This document shows positions 34,490 through 46,440 of a DNA stretch of 64,000 bases, piece by piece. The stretch covers positions 732,057 to 796,056 of the forward strand of contig MNCI01015561.1 of the NCBI GenBank assembly GCA_015680685.1, given 5' to 3'. This DNA is from Gnetum montanum. Its lineage: Eukaryota > Streptophyta > Gnetopsida > Gnetales > Gnetaceae. The notes under the pieces are model-generated. The model saw nothing but the letters and a program-made list of their open reading frames with translations, was not told the origin of the DNA and did not search any database. A program made the position numbers and the translations under genes. Position 1 is the stretch's first letter. Every line of letters starts with the position of its first letter.

Positions 34490-36110
34490 CAGGATTTAGG
34501 TGCTTGCTGGTCTCTGGCAACACCAAGGCCCAGATACCTCCAAATAACTCAGTAGTTAATGTGAGTATGTGTGTGTGCTGTTGCGGCGTGTGGTTGTGTG
34601 CAATGTAACGATTGCGTGTGTGTGAAATACAAATGACTTACTTTAAGAGATTCAGCCAACTTTATCAAGTACTGTGAGTTATTGAGAGTTTCCTATTTTG
34701 TTCAACTACCTAGTCTATGCGGTCCCTATAATACCTGCTTGTAACAAGTAAAATTTTGCATAAACATTTGAGCACAACTCCGCAAATCTACTCCTAATTT
34801 TCCCCAGAGAGAGATATATAGTTCCACAAGAAAACTAGAAATAGAGCAAGATTCAAAGGAAATAGACAGAAAGAAAAGAAAGCAGATTTGTGTGGACCTC
34901 AAATATTTAAACAAGGTAAAATGACACGAGTAAACACTTCGCAATAAAGCTATTCCAAATTCAATATCTATGAATTGTTCAAACTTCCAAGACTCAAACA
35001 AGCAATATCTTCAAGACAATCCTACTGTACTACCAAAAATTGCTGCGTAAACTACCATGTACGAGACTCCATTTTGGCTAGACAGTAGATGTCAACGATT
35101 GCATTTAAACAGAACCTTTAAAAGACTTGACAATTTCTGATTGAAATAACACGGAAAATCACTCTAAAGATAAAAAGAAGCTATTCTGGTCCCATCAAAA
35201 TACCAAAGATTTTATGAACCCTCTCGACTACCAAATTGTTCCACGGCATGACTACAAACAGAGGCTCTCTTCCAACAATCCAATAGCAGTTCCCAAACGT
35301 TGCACAATAACGAAATTTACTACTAAAATGCTCTCAAGGCCTTTTGAACACAAGCGCTTCTATGGAAAAATTTTAACAGAAATTCCTATTGGGCAACAAG
35401 AACAATAAGAGCAATCTAAAAATCCCAAAATTACTTGCCAAGAATGATACTACCTAAACCACTAGCTAAGCAATTTAAACAAAACAAAAATGAAATGCAT
35501 AACTCACAGGACCATGACAAAGAGGCTGAAATCTTTATTCTAGCAAGCCATCTTGCAAACAATCTTCTTTACAAATCTTCCAAGTGTGATGACGATGCTC
35601 CTTGATGTGATGCCCCTTGATGTGATGCCTTTTCCCGTCCCCCTGAAGCCTTTTTATAGGGCTCAAAGGTGGTTAGGTAAGTTACAAAATATCTTGGGTA
35701 GTTTTAACCACCATGGAGACAAAAAAGCTACAATGGACAAGTGTCCTATTCCATGGCCAAGTGTCTTCATTCAGTTGCCAAGTGTCTTCAAGTAGTTGCC
35801 AAGTGTCTACATCTAGTTGCCAAGTGCTCACCATGGAGACAAATAAGTTGCAATTGACACATGTCCCGTTTAGTTGACAAGTGGTCATTGTAGTTGACAA
35901 GTGGCCCTTGTAGTTACAATTTCAAAAATATCTCAAAAATATCTCACCTAACTTTTCTCTCAAGTAACTTGACTCACCAATTAGAAAATTTCTTGCCCAA
36001 CAAGTTAGGAGGTTACTTGCCCAACAAGTTAGGTAAGTTACAACAATATTGGGTGGTTTCAACCACAAAAGAGATAAAAAAAGGTTGCAATTGACAAGTG
36101 TCCTTGGTGG
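34490..36110 (-). mobile_element. Long LTR-like block, minus orientation
   Basis: It is homologous in inverted orientation to 62690-63910. Shared landmarks are a TATA box (CTATAAAAAGG; plus-strand 35651-35659 here and 62823-62830 there), a block with TATAGGGAC...ATAGACTA, then ACAAAATAGGAA and AATAACTCA (about 34670-34735), and the terminal block GGGCCTTGGTGTTGC (34526-34540). Upstream of the TATA box lies a 21-bp minisatellite (35739-35910). Block lengths are consistent between the two copies (about 0.85-0.95 kb from TATA to the terminal block). The family is unknown; the long LTR and TTGGCG-like junction would suit a Tat/Ogre-type Ty3 element. The start of U3 is not fixed. Confidence 0.55.
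35739..35910. repeat. 21-bp minisatellite in the LTR promoter region
   Basis: Units AAGTGTC(C/T)(T/A)... ending GTTGCC start at 35739, 35759, 35780, 35801 and 35822, followed by three looser GTTGACAAGTGG units up to about 35910. The array sits about 80-250 bp upstream of the block's TATA box, where LTR enhancers usually lie. Confidence 0.75.
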
Positions 36111-36479
36111 TGGTTATCATAGAAAATTAAAATACAATCATTAAGTTGCATAGAAATACAAGCTATAGTTGCAACTTATCCCATACATATATATCCTCTT
36201 TATTTTTCCTTTTCTTTGGCAATATAGGAGGTGGCAGTTGGATGGTATTATAAAATTATGCAAGCTAACCCTCAAAAACACATAAACATTTTTCCCACAG
36301 GGCCTTTGTTATTAGAGATTTTCATATTTGATTTGTAACCCTTCGATGATGTAGAAACTGCCATCCACCAAGAAGCTAGAGTAGAGCAGAACCATTTTAT
36401 TTAAATTCAAATCTTAAAACTCCCCTTTTTGCAATGATCCACCTTTAACTTCGTCACGAATCAAAAAGAGGTCTGCAAT

Positions 36480-37340
36480 ATTTGTTGTAGAAATTTGCGG
36501 TGTTGTTTCCTGCAGGTCTAGGGTTCACCTGGCCGTTCGGTCTTCACGGCCCGATCTCCCTGGTGGTTCCAACACCAACCGTGGCCGCAGCTGCCACCAA
36601 GAACGCGGTAGAGGACGTTGCTCCCGATCGCGCTCTCTCTCCGCCACTGGCCACCAAGCCCTGCTCCGCCACAACGTGCTCTGGAATGTGGATAAACGTG
36701 TGCTAGTTCGTGAACGTCATGACTTCAGCTACCTGGCCTAGCTTCTGCGTGATGTCTGCAAACGATTCTCATCTTCGTCTTCACTGGATTCCAAGAGCTT
36801 GCTGAAAAGCTTGCCCCTGCTACTGCTGCTTAACGTATTTCTCTGGAATGTACTGCTTAGGGTTTTTGCATTGACGTTTTTCTGTGAAACCGGCCAGAAA
36901 TCCACATCTTCTTCCTCTGCTCGAGATTCGAAGAGACCGCTGAAATGGCTGTCAGTCCTGGTGCTTTGATTACTTAGGCCTTTGCTGTGGAACGAGCCGC
37001 GTAGGGTTTTCTGTTACTGCGTTTTCTGTACTGCGTTTTCTATTACTGCGTTTTCTGTACTCAGTGCCATTTCCAGAGAATTTGTTCGTATCTTTCCGTT
37101 TCTTAGGGGCTTTGAATGCTCTAGTGGAATTAAAGTTTGATATGGAGCGCTCATTTGAAGAGGGCAAATGGTTATCCATGGGAGGTAGCATCACGGGCGC
37201 GGCTGTTGCAGTTCATTTACTGTCTCTTCATTCGTTCCTTCATTTTTTGGCCTCAAACGCAAATGCAAACGGAAACAGAAACAAAACCAGAAGCCGCTAT
37301 CGTTGATGAAATGTTGGAGCCAATCACCATATCATATCAT
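36480..37340. other. GC-richer island without a recognised gene
   Basis: Base composition jumps here (many CpGs around 36520-36700). The plus frame 36500-36706 is open, with an Ala/Pro-rich stretch (VVPTPTVAAAATKNAVED), and the minus frame 36970-37194 is Asn/Arg/Lys-rich. Neither matches a known family. At 37009-37062 the sequence has four tandem TTTTCTGT(T)ACTGCG-like units. It could be the 5' region of a host gene or a LINE leader. The neighbouring transporter fragment makes a host-gene origin plausible. Confidence 0.3.
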
Positions 37341-37344
37341 TGAT

Positions 37345-37790
37345 TCACAGACAAGCCATGAGCAGCTCAAGCACCAATCCCAAAAACAAATGCAGAGAGA
37401 GAGCCAAACAAACTGAAACAAAAAAATTAAAATGTTCTCCTTCGTTCATGCATCCCCTGACAAGCTGGAAATATGCACTTTGGGAATTGTCATTAACTTT
37501 TTCAACTATAGAACCATGCTGTAATACACCAATCATATCTACATTTTTGACAATGGCCAACCAATGTGCAACAATTACAGTTGTTTTGTTAACCATGATT
37601 CTACCAAGAGCTTCCTACACTATCCTTTTAGATTCAGCATCCAAAACACTTGTAGCTTCATCAAGAAGAAGAATATCAACATTTTTGTTAGGCATGGTTC
37701 TCTCAGAATCCTTCCATGGTATTCAACTGGTCAACAAACCTGTATCTTGCTTCCTACTTGTTGAGGCCAGATTAGCAAGATATGCTGCAA
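37345..37790 (-). pseudogene. ABCB (P-glycoprotein-type) transporter nucleotide-binding-domain fragment
   Basis: Minus-strand reading gives the end of an ABC ATPase domain. A shifted GSKIQV remnant comes first (about 37740). Then come Walker B and D-loop DILLLDEATSVLDAES (about 37645-37690, all catalytic residues present), an in-frame stop, and EALGRIMVNKTTVIVAH with the H-loop histidine (37564-37610). NVDMIGVLQHGSIVEK and AYFQLVR follow. The order and wording match plant ABCB full transporters, where VNKTTVIVAHRLST is typical; here it reads AHWLAI. Signature motif LSGGQ and Walker A are not recognisable. The stop, the frameshift and the lack of transmembrane exons nearby show a gene fragment, presumably moved or truncated by retroelements. 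The plus-strand frame 37340-37993 is a shadow. Confidence 0.8.
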
Positions 37791-38229
37791 AACTTGAGGA
37801 TATATATATATTTTTATTTTATCTTTCCAAGTCCAAAGATTTTGGGTCCCTTTGTAAGCTTGATATAGGCACTATGCTCCCATATTTTTTCTCTCAAACC
37901 CAAAATTTAGCCACTTCTCCAAGAACTTTTAACCCATTTAATCTTACCAGTCTGCTCCATGAAATGGCCAAAATGTGCCAACACCAACCATGACAAAGAA
38001 ACACTACGAGGGTAGTTAACCTGCAAGTAGTTAGCCAACCAAGTGGGTTGGAACCATGATTTAAGAAAATACCCTTCTTCCAACCTAGCAATCCACCAAA
38101 GCCCTTAGACACATCAATTGTTAGTAGCCCTACTCCTCCACTTTTCTTTGCCTCACCTTTATCTAAGTCCCCTTCAAACCAAAATCTCTCTTAAATCCAT
38201 ACTATGATGTTGACCCATGCTGTATTTGA
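37791..38229. other. Spacer between the ABCB fragment and the Ty3 element
   Basis: Sequence here has a minus-strand open frame (37894-38112) without a known motif. The left end of the Ty3 element probably lies in this stretch, since protease coding begins just after it, but no junction can be seen. Confidence 0.3.
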
Positions 38230-41200
38230 TTAGATTTGAGTTGGTAACCTACCTAAGAAGTTAGCAGATCTCAGGAGTCCCTTAGTATATTTGCAAATTG
38301 CTAAGAATGAGCCTTGTAAAGCTCTTCTTGACTTTGGTTTTTGTGTTAATCTAATCTTGCATGAGATGTACACTACATGGAACCTTCCTCCTTGAAGAAG
38401 AGAAACATTAGGTTGGAGTTAGTAGACTAGTTCATCACTATTCTATTGGGACTAGTAGAATACATTGTAACCATTATTTGTTGATGGTTTGTTAATTAAG
38501 GTGGAGAACTGTAAGGGGGACTTCCCAATTATTATGGGAATGGGATGGTTAAGCACTGTTGATGCCAAAATGGGCTTTAGCATTTCTTACTTAGAGATAT
38601 CCAAAGAAAATTAATTTGGGAATATCAAGAAGAAGAGGATTCCATGTATTGCATACAGTGATTCAGGGTGCCATTGTGTGTAGAAGCTATGGTCAGTAAA
38701 GTGAACATCTATCTCTACATGCAAGTAGTATGCATCGGAAGGTGAAATCCAAAGATGTCTATACATGGCAGCCACAAAACAAGGAGGCACCCAGTGGTTG
38801 ACAACTAATTTTAGCAGTAGTACACTGTGCATGGAACCTACTGAGGGCCTAACGTGTGATTATGTTGCAAGTATGGATGAACTCAAGCAAGTTCATCACC
38901 AGCTCTCTAAGGGAGTAAATGATGATATCAATTGGGGAGAGTTGGAGATTCTTGATAATTTCAAACAAGAACCCCTTGAATTAAAGACACTACTGATCGA
39001 AATGGAGTATGTGTTCTTAAGAAATGGAAGGTCTATCATTATTAATGTCAAACTTGCTATAGGATAAAAGAAGATGTTGATGAATGTTATGAAAAAATGA
39101 TCAACAACCTTTTCCTAGTCATATTTTGAGCTCATAGAAATAGATCCAAGAATATGCTAGAATTGAATGTATACTGACCCTACTATTAAGCCAAAACGAC
39201 AATCGCAGTGGCAATTAAATCCCAAATTAAAGTAGATTGGTAAAGTGGAGATCGAGCAACTCCTCAAGGTGGGATTCATCTACCCTGTTGCAGATAGTGA
39301 GTGGGTTAGCTCACTCATGATTGTGCCCAAGAAAGGAGGCAAATGGTGGGTGTGCATCAAATTTTGGCTACTCAATATGGAAACTTTCAAAGATCATTTT
39401 CTATTGTCTTTTGTCAACCAAGTGCTAGACACCATTTTGGGCACAGCTACTACAACTTTCTGGATGGTTATAGTGGCTATAACCAAATCTAGATTACACC
39501 AGAGGACCAAGCAAGGATGAATTTCACAAGTCCTTGGGGGATGTTTTCTTATCATTAGATGAAATTTGGTCTATGTAATACCCTAGCTATATTTCCATGA
39601 TTAGTCCTTAGCATTTTTCAACAACAAATTGGTAGTGGGGTAGAAGTCTTCATGGATGACTTTTCTACCTATGGAGCTACGTTTGAGCAAGCCCTAGATT
39701 GTCTTGAGTAGGTGTTGAGGAGATGTGTCAAAACAAATATCTGGCTCATCTTATGGTCTAGGAAGGCATAGTCTTGGGGCATCGTATCTCAAAAGCAATA
39801 ATCGAGTTAGACCCTAAAAAGATAAGGGTCATCCAAGGAATAACCCATCAACCAGAAATAGTTAAAGAAGTGTGGTCATTCCTTGTTCATACTAGCTACT
39901 ACTAGTGCTTCATCGAGAACTTCTTCAAAATTGCCAAGTCATTGGTTGAATTAACAAGAAAGATGCACCATTTTTTGGACCCCTGCATGTGAAACAACAT
40001 TTCAACAACTAAAGTAGAAGCTTGTTGAGACCCTAATTCTACAAGCATCTAATTGGTCTAGGACATTTCATGTGATGATTGATGCATCAAATTATTCTTT
40101 GGGGGTAGTTCTTACACAGTTGGATGATCAAAAACATCGATATTACATTCACTATGCAAGTCAAAGTATTGTAGGTGCATAGCTAAACTACACCACTACG
40201 AAAAAGGAGTTTATGGCAGTGGTGTTTTCCTTAGAAACGTTTAGGCACTATGTGATTGGTTATAAAGTGTTTGTGCATATAGATCATAGTGCCATCTGAT
40301 TTTTAATGAATAAACCAATAGTGAGTCCACATGTCATACGGTGGCTCATGATTTTGCAAGAGTTCAATCTCACAATGGTAGATCAAAAGGGCATAAAAAA
40401 TGTGGTCACCAACCACTTATCATGGCTAAGATGGGATGACAAGGAGAAAGAGAGTTCATTATCTAATTAATTTCTTGATGAATATCCCTTTTTAGAGGCT
40501 ATTAATGCATAAATGCCCAATGAACTAAGATGGTATGATGCCATTCTTACTTATCTACTCAAGCAAGAACTACCACAAGGGTTGGACACTTGAAAGAAAT
40601 AATAGTTTCTTCACCAAGTTAAGCATTTCATGGAAAGCAATGGGAGCCTTTACAAAGTATGTCTTGATGGTCTAGTACACTAGTGTGTCGTTGACACGGA
40701 TCAACTATGCATTCTCTAGGATTCTCAAGAAGACTCATGTGGGGGCCATTATGTTGGAATATGCATGGCCATAAAAATCCTCATGGCAGGATATTATGAG
40801 CTAATAATCTTCAGAGATGCACACTAGTTCGTCTGTGCTTGTGATCATTGTTAGAGAGATGGTGGAATAACAACTCAAATGAAGGGGCCATAGTAATGGA
40901 TTTAACCTCTCGAGCCATTTGATATTTGGAGCATTGACTTTATGGGTTCCATCACACCTATGTCAAATGGAAATGCATATATAATAGTTACGGTTGACTA
41001 GTGCACTAAGTGGGTAGAAGAAATAAACATCATTGATAAATAGGTTTGGTGTGCCTCATGCATTAATTTCTAACAATGGAACTCATTTCACATGTGCCAC
41101 TTTCCAAAAACTTATGCAGCACTTGGGGTTAAGCAAAAACTCATAACACCTTATCACCCTCAAGCCAATGGTCAAGCTGAAGTCACTAATTGGAAGATTA

Positions 41201-41600
41201 TGAAAATTCTAACGTGCACTATTAGCAAGTACCAAAGGGACTGGAGCACCAAATTAAATGATGCCCTTTGGGCCTATTGCTTCACATGGAAGCTTACCAT
41301 AGGTTATTCTCCCTATGAGCTTAAGTACGAAAAACTACCAACACTATCCATTCAATTTGATCTTCGTACACTCTCTACAACCTATGACCTTAACATGGAT
41401 CTAAGTCTAGCATAAAAGGAAAGATTAATAAAACTCAACTTGCTAGATGAAAATATATTAATGGCCTTGTCATCCAACAAAATGCATAAGACATTCAACA
41501 AGAAATGCCATGACCTCAAAATAAGAAAAGTCAAGTTTCAACCAAGAGATAAGGTTCTCTACTGGAATCCTGCACATGCACCTCAATGAACCAAATTTCA
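38230..41600 (+). pseudogene. Athila-like Ty3 pol: protease, RT, RNase H, integrase, broken
   Basis: Domains in order are as follows. The aspartic protease has KALLDFGFCVNLILHEMYTT (about 38315-38375), where the active site should read D(S/L)GAS. The linker is ELKTLLIEMEYVFLRNG (38970-39035). RT has IEQLLKVGFIYPVADSEWVS, VPKKGGKWWVCI and KDHFLLSFVNQVLDTI (39245-39435), a broken middle, and the catalytic loop VFMDDFSTYG intact at 39646-39675. RNase H has VMIDASNYSLGVVL, YTTTKKEFMAVVFSLE and HIDHSAI (40070-40300). Integrase has FDIWSIDFMGS (about 40920-40950), WVEE, PYHPQANGQAEVTNWKIMKI and DWSTKLNDALWAY (41150-41280). The DSEWVS and PVADSEW wording, with the FDxWxIDFMG integrase, is typical of the Athila/Tat branch. 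Many stops and frameshifts make it non-functional. Confidence 0.9.
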
Positions 41601-43680
41601 AATGTTGTGGAAAGGATCTTACATTATTAAAGAGACTTTTCCATCTGGGGCCATGATTATATATAGACCGGATAGCCTAGATAAGAAGTAATTAGTCAAC
41701 ATTCAATAGTTGAAACCTTTCCATGAGCCCAAGCCAACCAACTCAACAAACACCTTACCAAATGGACAATCATGCGCAATCTTTCAGATCTCCTCCTTCC
41801 AACTTAGTCATGGGAAATATGGCCATCCATACTAACACTTTAACTAGCTCCTTAGTATTTTGACTTTTTTTTGTTTTACACATTTTTTGGTTTTACAACT
41901 TTTTGTTTTCATATTCTTTGTTTTACATATTTTTGTTTTTTTTAGGTTATTAATCTTTTCTAAGTCTTTGTTAGTATATTTAATATTTCTTAAATATTCT
42001 CTTCTCTTTTTGCTAATAAGGTGCCAGTAACAATAGTAATGTGCTACTTGATGGTGGTATGTATCATTTGTGATTTGATTGTTGATGTCTAGTTTTTGAC
42101 TTCGAATGTTGTCACTAAAAACTAGGACATGGTTTCGTTTCATGTAACAGGTATTGAGTCCACATCATCCATCCATCCACACACTCTATGGTGGTCTTTG
42201 TTTTGGAAATGTGCAATCCCTTTTTCATTAATACAACATTAATAAATTTGTAACTTGTGTAGTTTTTGGAATTGGGAAGGAATCAAAGGTTCAAACAAGG
42301 TGTGGCTTCAAAGGGATGTGGTATTCTTCATGCTTTTTCATTTTCCTATGTGCAAGGGTGTTCTTGTGAGCTTCCCACTATTCTGTGTCATTCCACAATA
42401 GGAAGTCAAATAAGTCCTTGCATGGTGTGGTCCTCATAAAAAAAAGAAAAAAAGGATGAGGATTCAAAGCACATCCCTTGGATAAAATAAATGCGAAAAC
42501 ACATGGGTCTTTGCATGGTGTGGTTCCCATTCAAATACATATACCCCTTAGACCAATTAAAATGACTACAAGCATTGGTTATGGAACTTGTCTTGTCTCC
42601 TCTAACTAAGGCCCTTTATCACTTCCTACTTCTTCTTCAAGTTGGAATGATGGTTGTTTTGTGAGAGCATTCTTGTGTCTCAAGGGATGGACTAGTCTTA
42701 GAATGTCAATGCAAAGTTAATAAAAGTGGTTGGTTTTGATCTGGACTAAGGATGGATCCTACCAAGTCATTTAATCACAAACTCCACAAGAGATTTCATG
42801 TGACCATAATTAGGAACTCTATTCCATTCTCTTTCTCATCCATCTATGCTTTTCATGTCTCACCTCACTACTAGTTTCATGTTTTGATTCGATGTTCTGG
42901 TTTGATGTGTCAGGATTCTCAGTCAATTACTTTTAGGTCTTTCTACTTAACCTTCTATAACCATTAATCATCTATGACTTCCACGGACTCCTTGGTTTGA
43001 AGTTATGCTAGGGCATGAAAGGCCTATGCCTGCTTTGGGGAGGGCCTCACTAAGTTAATTTCTTTAACCATAGACATTTTTACAATTGAATTCTTTTTAT
43101 TTATCCTATCAATGCCATCCAATTGTGCACATCTTCACAACTATTTTTAGTGAATTGTTTATTTTTATTGTTATGAATTTCCATACCCTCTTTTCAGTAT
43201 TCCTATTTGTCAATCTTCCCACTAACATTATCAAGTAATCAATCTACCACAATCACAACTTAGCTAGATAAAATCATTGAAGAGACAAGATATTCAATTG
43301 CTATGTGTTACACTTTATATACTAATCCTTGATTTTGTTGTGATTGTAGTGGGAACCATGGATTAGAAGCAGGACTATCTTCACCAAGGAGGATGCAACA
43401 ATATCACTCATAGGAGATTGTTTATGACTATTGGATCTCTTCTACCTCTCCCTCATTCTTCCATTGCTAAGAGGGGTTGGATGTCCATTGGATCTGAGGG
43501 TGTTCTTTCCTATTGTCATGAACACCCAATTTTGTACACAATTGTAATGATGTATGATCAGGCACTTCTGTATTTGTCTATTTCCTCTGTGTTTGCATGT
43601 CAGTCAAACATTCCATACCTTCTAATATATTTTGTAAGGGACTTGTTCCTCTTCTTTTGTACTTGAGGACGAGTTTTCAT
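41601..43680 (+). other. 3' non-coding region of the Athila-like element
   Basis: About 2 kb between integrase and the polypurine tract is longer than a simple Ty3 3' UTR. In Athila elements this position can hold an env-like or unknown ORF. Here only a Phe/Tyr/Leu-rich 82-codon frame (43418-43666) is open, ending 30 bases before the polypurine tract. T-rich runs lie at 41860-41950. No env-like domain is recognised. Confidence 0.5.
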
Positions 43681-43695
43681 TCAGTAGTGGGGGTA
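43681..43695 (+). other. Polypurine tract of the Athila-like element
   Basis: TCAGTAGTGGGGGTA directly precedes the LTR start TGATGA. The ~20 bases upstream (GAGGACGAGTTTTCAT) are identical in the TR-GAG element. Confidence 0.8.
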
Positions 43696-44556
43696 TGATG
43701 AATCATGTTTTACTTAAGCTCTGATATCAGAGTGGTCATGATATTAGGTACAAAATATTGGGTATGTGATATCGTAGCCTAAGAAGTAATATCAGACATG
43801 CGATATCACAGGGTACTCCTGGGCCTATAAATACAGCCCTTTGGGCACACGATTCAGTAGTAGTTTTTGAAGTCAAGTAGCGAAATTCTTATATTTTGTT
43901 CATTCAAGAGTTAGAATATTTTCCAAGTGCTTGTAGCAGGAGGTTTAAGTGTAATCAGATCTTTATTCAAGCATTGATGTACTTGAACACACCATTGTGT
44001 TGGCAATAAAGACAAGCTCTTTGATTCATCCTTGCAACACTTGAGACTTTCTTTCTTTATGCATTTATATATTATGATTTCATGTAGTTCTCATTTAATG
44101 TTATTAATTTAGCAATTAATTAACAAAATAATTAAAATACACAAGCATGACCTCTTCGAACATATGTGTGACACTTGGTAGCTTAGAAATGGTTAACGTT
44201 TGACAACCCAACAATGTTTACATGAAGTTTAGGATGAGTTCAAGAAGTGGGGATGGTTACTTGTGTTAGGCTAGATTAGAAAATAGTTCACTTAGAAATT
44301 AATTACTCTTAGTTTCATTATTTTTTTAGGTGATCAAATTGATAAAACATAAAATGTTAAAAATCTTATGCCTCGATTGCACTTAACCATACACTTGCAT
44401 TTCACAAGTGAGACTAGGAAGAGAATGAATGGACAACATGAACTCACCATTTAGCTCTAGTGTACTTGGTAATTAAAGTCTACAAAATTCGACTAGATTG
44501 CACATGAAAATCTATGATTCATATGGTTGGGCATAGGGACACCTCGCCGCTCATGA
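43696..44556 (+). repeat. 3' LTR of the Athila-like element
   Basis: It begins TGATGAATCATG and ends ACCTCGCCGCTCATGA, where the last bases should be CATCA. Inside are several GATATC(G/A) half-palindromes (43720-43810), a TATA box CCTATAAATACAG at about 43824-43836, and AATAAA in GGCAATAAAGAC near 44005. It is diverged from the younger LTRs of the window and lacks the four-unit U5 minisatellite. Confidence 0.85.
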
Positions 44557-46440
44557 ACATGAAATAGCCAAATGAAGCATACCTATAGCTACTTGCTACG
44601 ATGACCTAAGATTAAACTTAAGCTTCTTTAGGGTAGGTTGGTTTGATGTTGGAGGTGCCTCTTCCATAGGCCTCTTGAGTTTATCCCTAGTTGCTCCTTC
44701 AACCTTCATATGCCATTGTTTGGCATTCTAGATACTAACAAGAAACATGAGAGGTTCATCATCATCAGTACTATCAAGAGACTTGTACTACCTAACATCG
44801 CGATTCTTAGTGGTAATGGGTAATGTATAATCCATCCCCATTGGTGAATTTTGGACCTACACTATTGGATAAATGTGCTTTATCCAAGGTCTAGAAAGTT
44901 GCCTTAGGTCTTCAAAAATCCATCATCCATTCATGTACATCACCAGAAACTCTACAAACCTCTTCAAATAACTTGAAAAAAATGAGAAGTGCATATGGAT
45001 AATCATAGAGATCTCAACACAGTGTCTAAGGATCTCCTCCTGAATTCTAGTAGCTAAAGTAGGCACCCAATCAAATCTAGTGTCCCCCATTAGGACCTTC
45101 TTAAAGGTTCATCCATATGTTAGGCTGATTACCTTCTTTTGTAATAACAATTTAGAAAATGATTAAGAGCTAAACAAAGGATATGATTCCTTTGAATTAG
45201 AGTTCATGAAGCTATTAATCAAAATTCCAGAGTGGCTCATGTTGGCACCAAACCACTTTAGAACTTTTTTGTGATGGCCTACTTCCCTTACTATCTTGGT
45301 GGGAACCTTTGCCCCATCAGCAAGAACATCAAACAAGTCATGAAAGAGGCCAACACCAACATCCATGTTCACCTTCACACCCCAAATTATGGTGCTAAAA
45401 TGACCAACCTTCTCATCGAAGGAGTTAATGACATGCAACATCTCCATAGTAGGAATGGAAAGGATAGGTGCCATAAATATGTCAAGCAAACCTACATGCT
45501 ATATGCTTGCTTGAACCTACCTCACCATCTATCTCTTTAGCCACTCATGTGTTGATGTTACCTCACCGAACTTTAGGATGAGGGTATCCTCATGACATGA
45601 ACATGAAAATGGTAAAGTGACATTAGTTAAGGTGGAAGGTCCTAGCTACAAGGGTATAATCTGTGCTATTGGTGTCTACCCACTAGCTGTGCATTGTCCT
45701 ATCATCCTTATACTTCTTGTATATGAGGTTGAATCTTGAGGCATATGCATCAAAGTCCCCTCTTAGCTATTGATACACAATAGTTATGATATGAGGACTC
45801 TTGGTGAATTCATCCAAAGTAGTTTGAGCCACTACCAAGATTTGATCATTGATGATCAAATATTTATCATTAACCTTGTACCTGCAAGAAATTTGTGAAA
45901 CTAATGAAATTAAGAAAGGTAGTAAAGAAAAAACATAAAAGAATTACAATAATCATATTCATCCTTGTAGATGATACAAGGTGCTAAGTGTATTCTGGAA
46001 TAACGTGTGGGCTTTATGTATCACCATTAGAGTATTGTCAACATTATATCAACTATACTTTGGCATCATCCAAATCTCTGTACAGTAATGTGGGCTTATG
46101 GCATCTACTAGTTTGCCTACTATCTTAGGAGGTGGCTTGTCAGTAATGAATTTGACAATCAGGCCAAATGCCTAAGGCAATAAGATTTTCACTACAACCC
46201 CAACTACATCTCCAAACAATTATGACCACAACATTACACTAAAGTTCTTAAGGAGGTAGGTAAGGAATTCCCTTGCCTTGAGACAAAACCATAACAAGAG
46301 GTTTTTAAAAGGCATGTCATGTGGTGAGGTGTTGGTCTTGGGATGACCTATGTAGCATAGGATACCCACCAACTCCATAATGATGAGGATGAGCCTCAAA
46401 AAGACCTTTCATGAAGCAAAATAGAAACATTGTGATCAAT
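44557..46440 (-). pseudogene. Unidentified intron-bearing coding remnant, minus strand
   Basis: Two long, lightly damaged coding stretches can be read. The first (about 46430-45970) contains LVGILCYIGHPKTNTSPHDM, CLKAREFLTYLLKNF and KPPPKIVGKLVDAISPHYCT. The second (about 45890-44590) contains INDQILVVAQTTLDEF, then VINSFDEKVGHFST, KVPTKIVREVGHHKKVLKWF, TRIQEEILRHCVEISMIIHM and a basic tail ending PTSNQPTLKKLKFNL. Each has only a few stops over hundreds of codons. They are separated by about 80 bases of AT-rich, intron-like DNA, with a CTGCAAG acceptor-like site near 45885. I do not recognise the family. Antisense or extra ORFs of unknown function are known from Tat/Ogre-type Ty3 elements, and a gag-protease fossil of that type lies immediately to the right on the opposite strand, so such an origin is plausible. 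A decayed host gene is the alternative. Confidence 0.4.

Larger units (their letters stand above)
38230..44556 (+). mobile_element. Athila-like Ty3/gypsy element, 5'-truncated, inactive
   Basis: Protease, reverse transcriptase, RNase H and integrase occur in Ty3 order (38230-41600). A long non-coding 3' region follows, then a polypurine tract TCAGTAGTGGGGGTA (43681-43695) and a 3' LTR (43696-44556). No 5' LTR, primer site or gag remains. LTR landmarks (ends, TATA, AATAAA, CCTCGCC...CTCAT terminus) and the polypurine-tract neighbourhood are the same as those of the TR-GAG element at 51489-58729, so the two are related. This copy shows the enzymes which that element lacks. Confidence 0.85.

Noticed and set aside
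37340-37993. 217-codon plus-strand frame
   Set aside because: It is antisense to the ABCB ATPase fragment, whose motifs on the minus strand are unambiguous.
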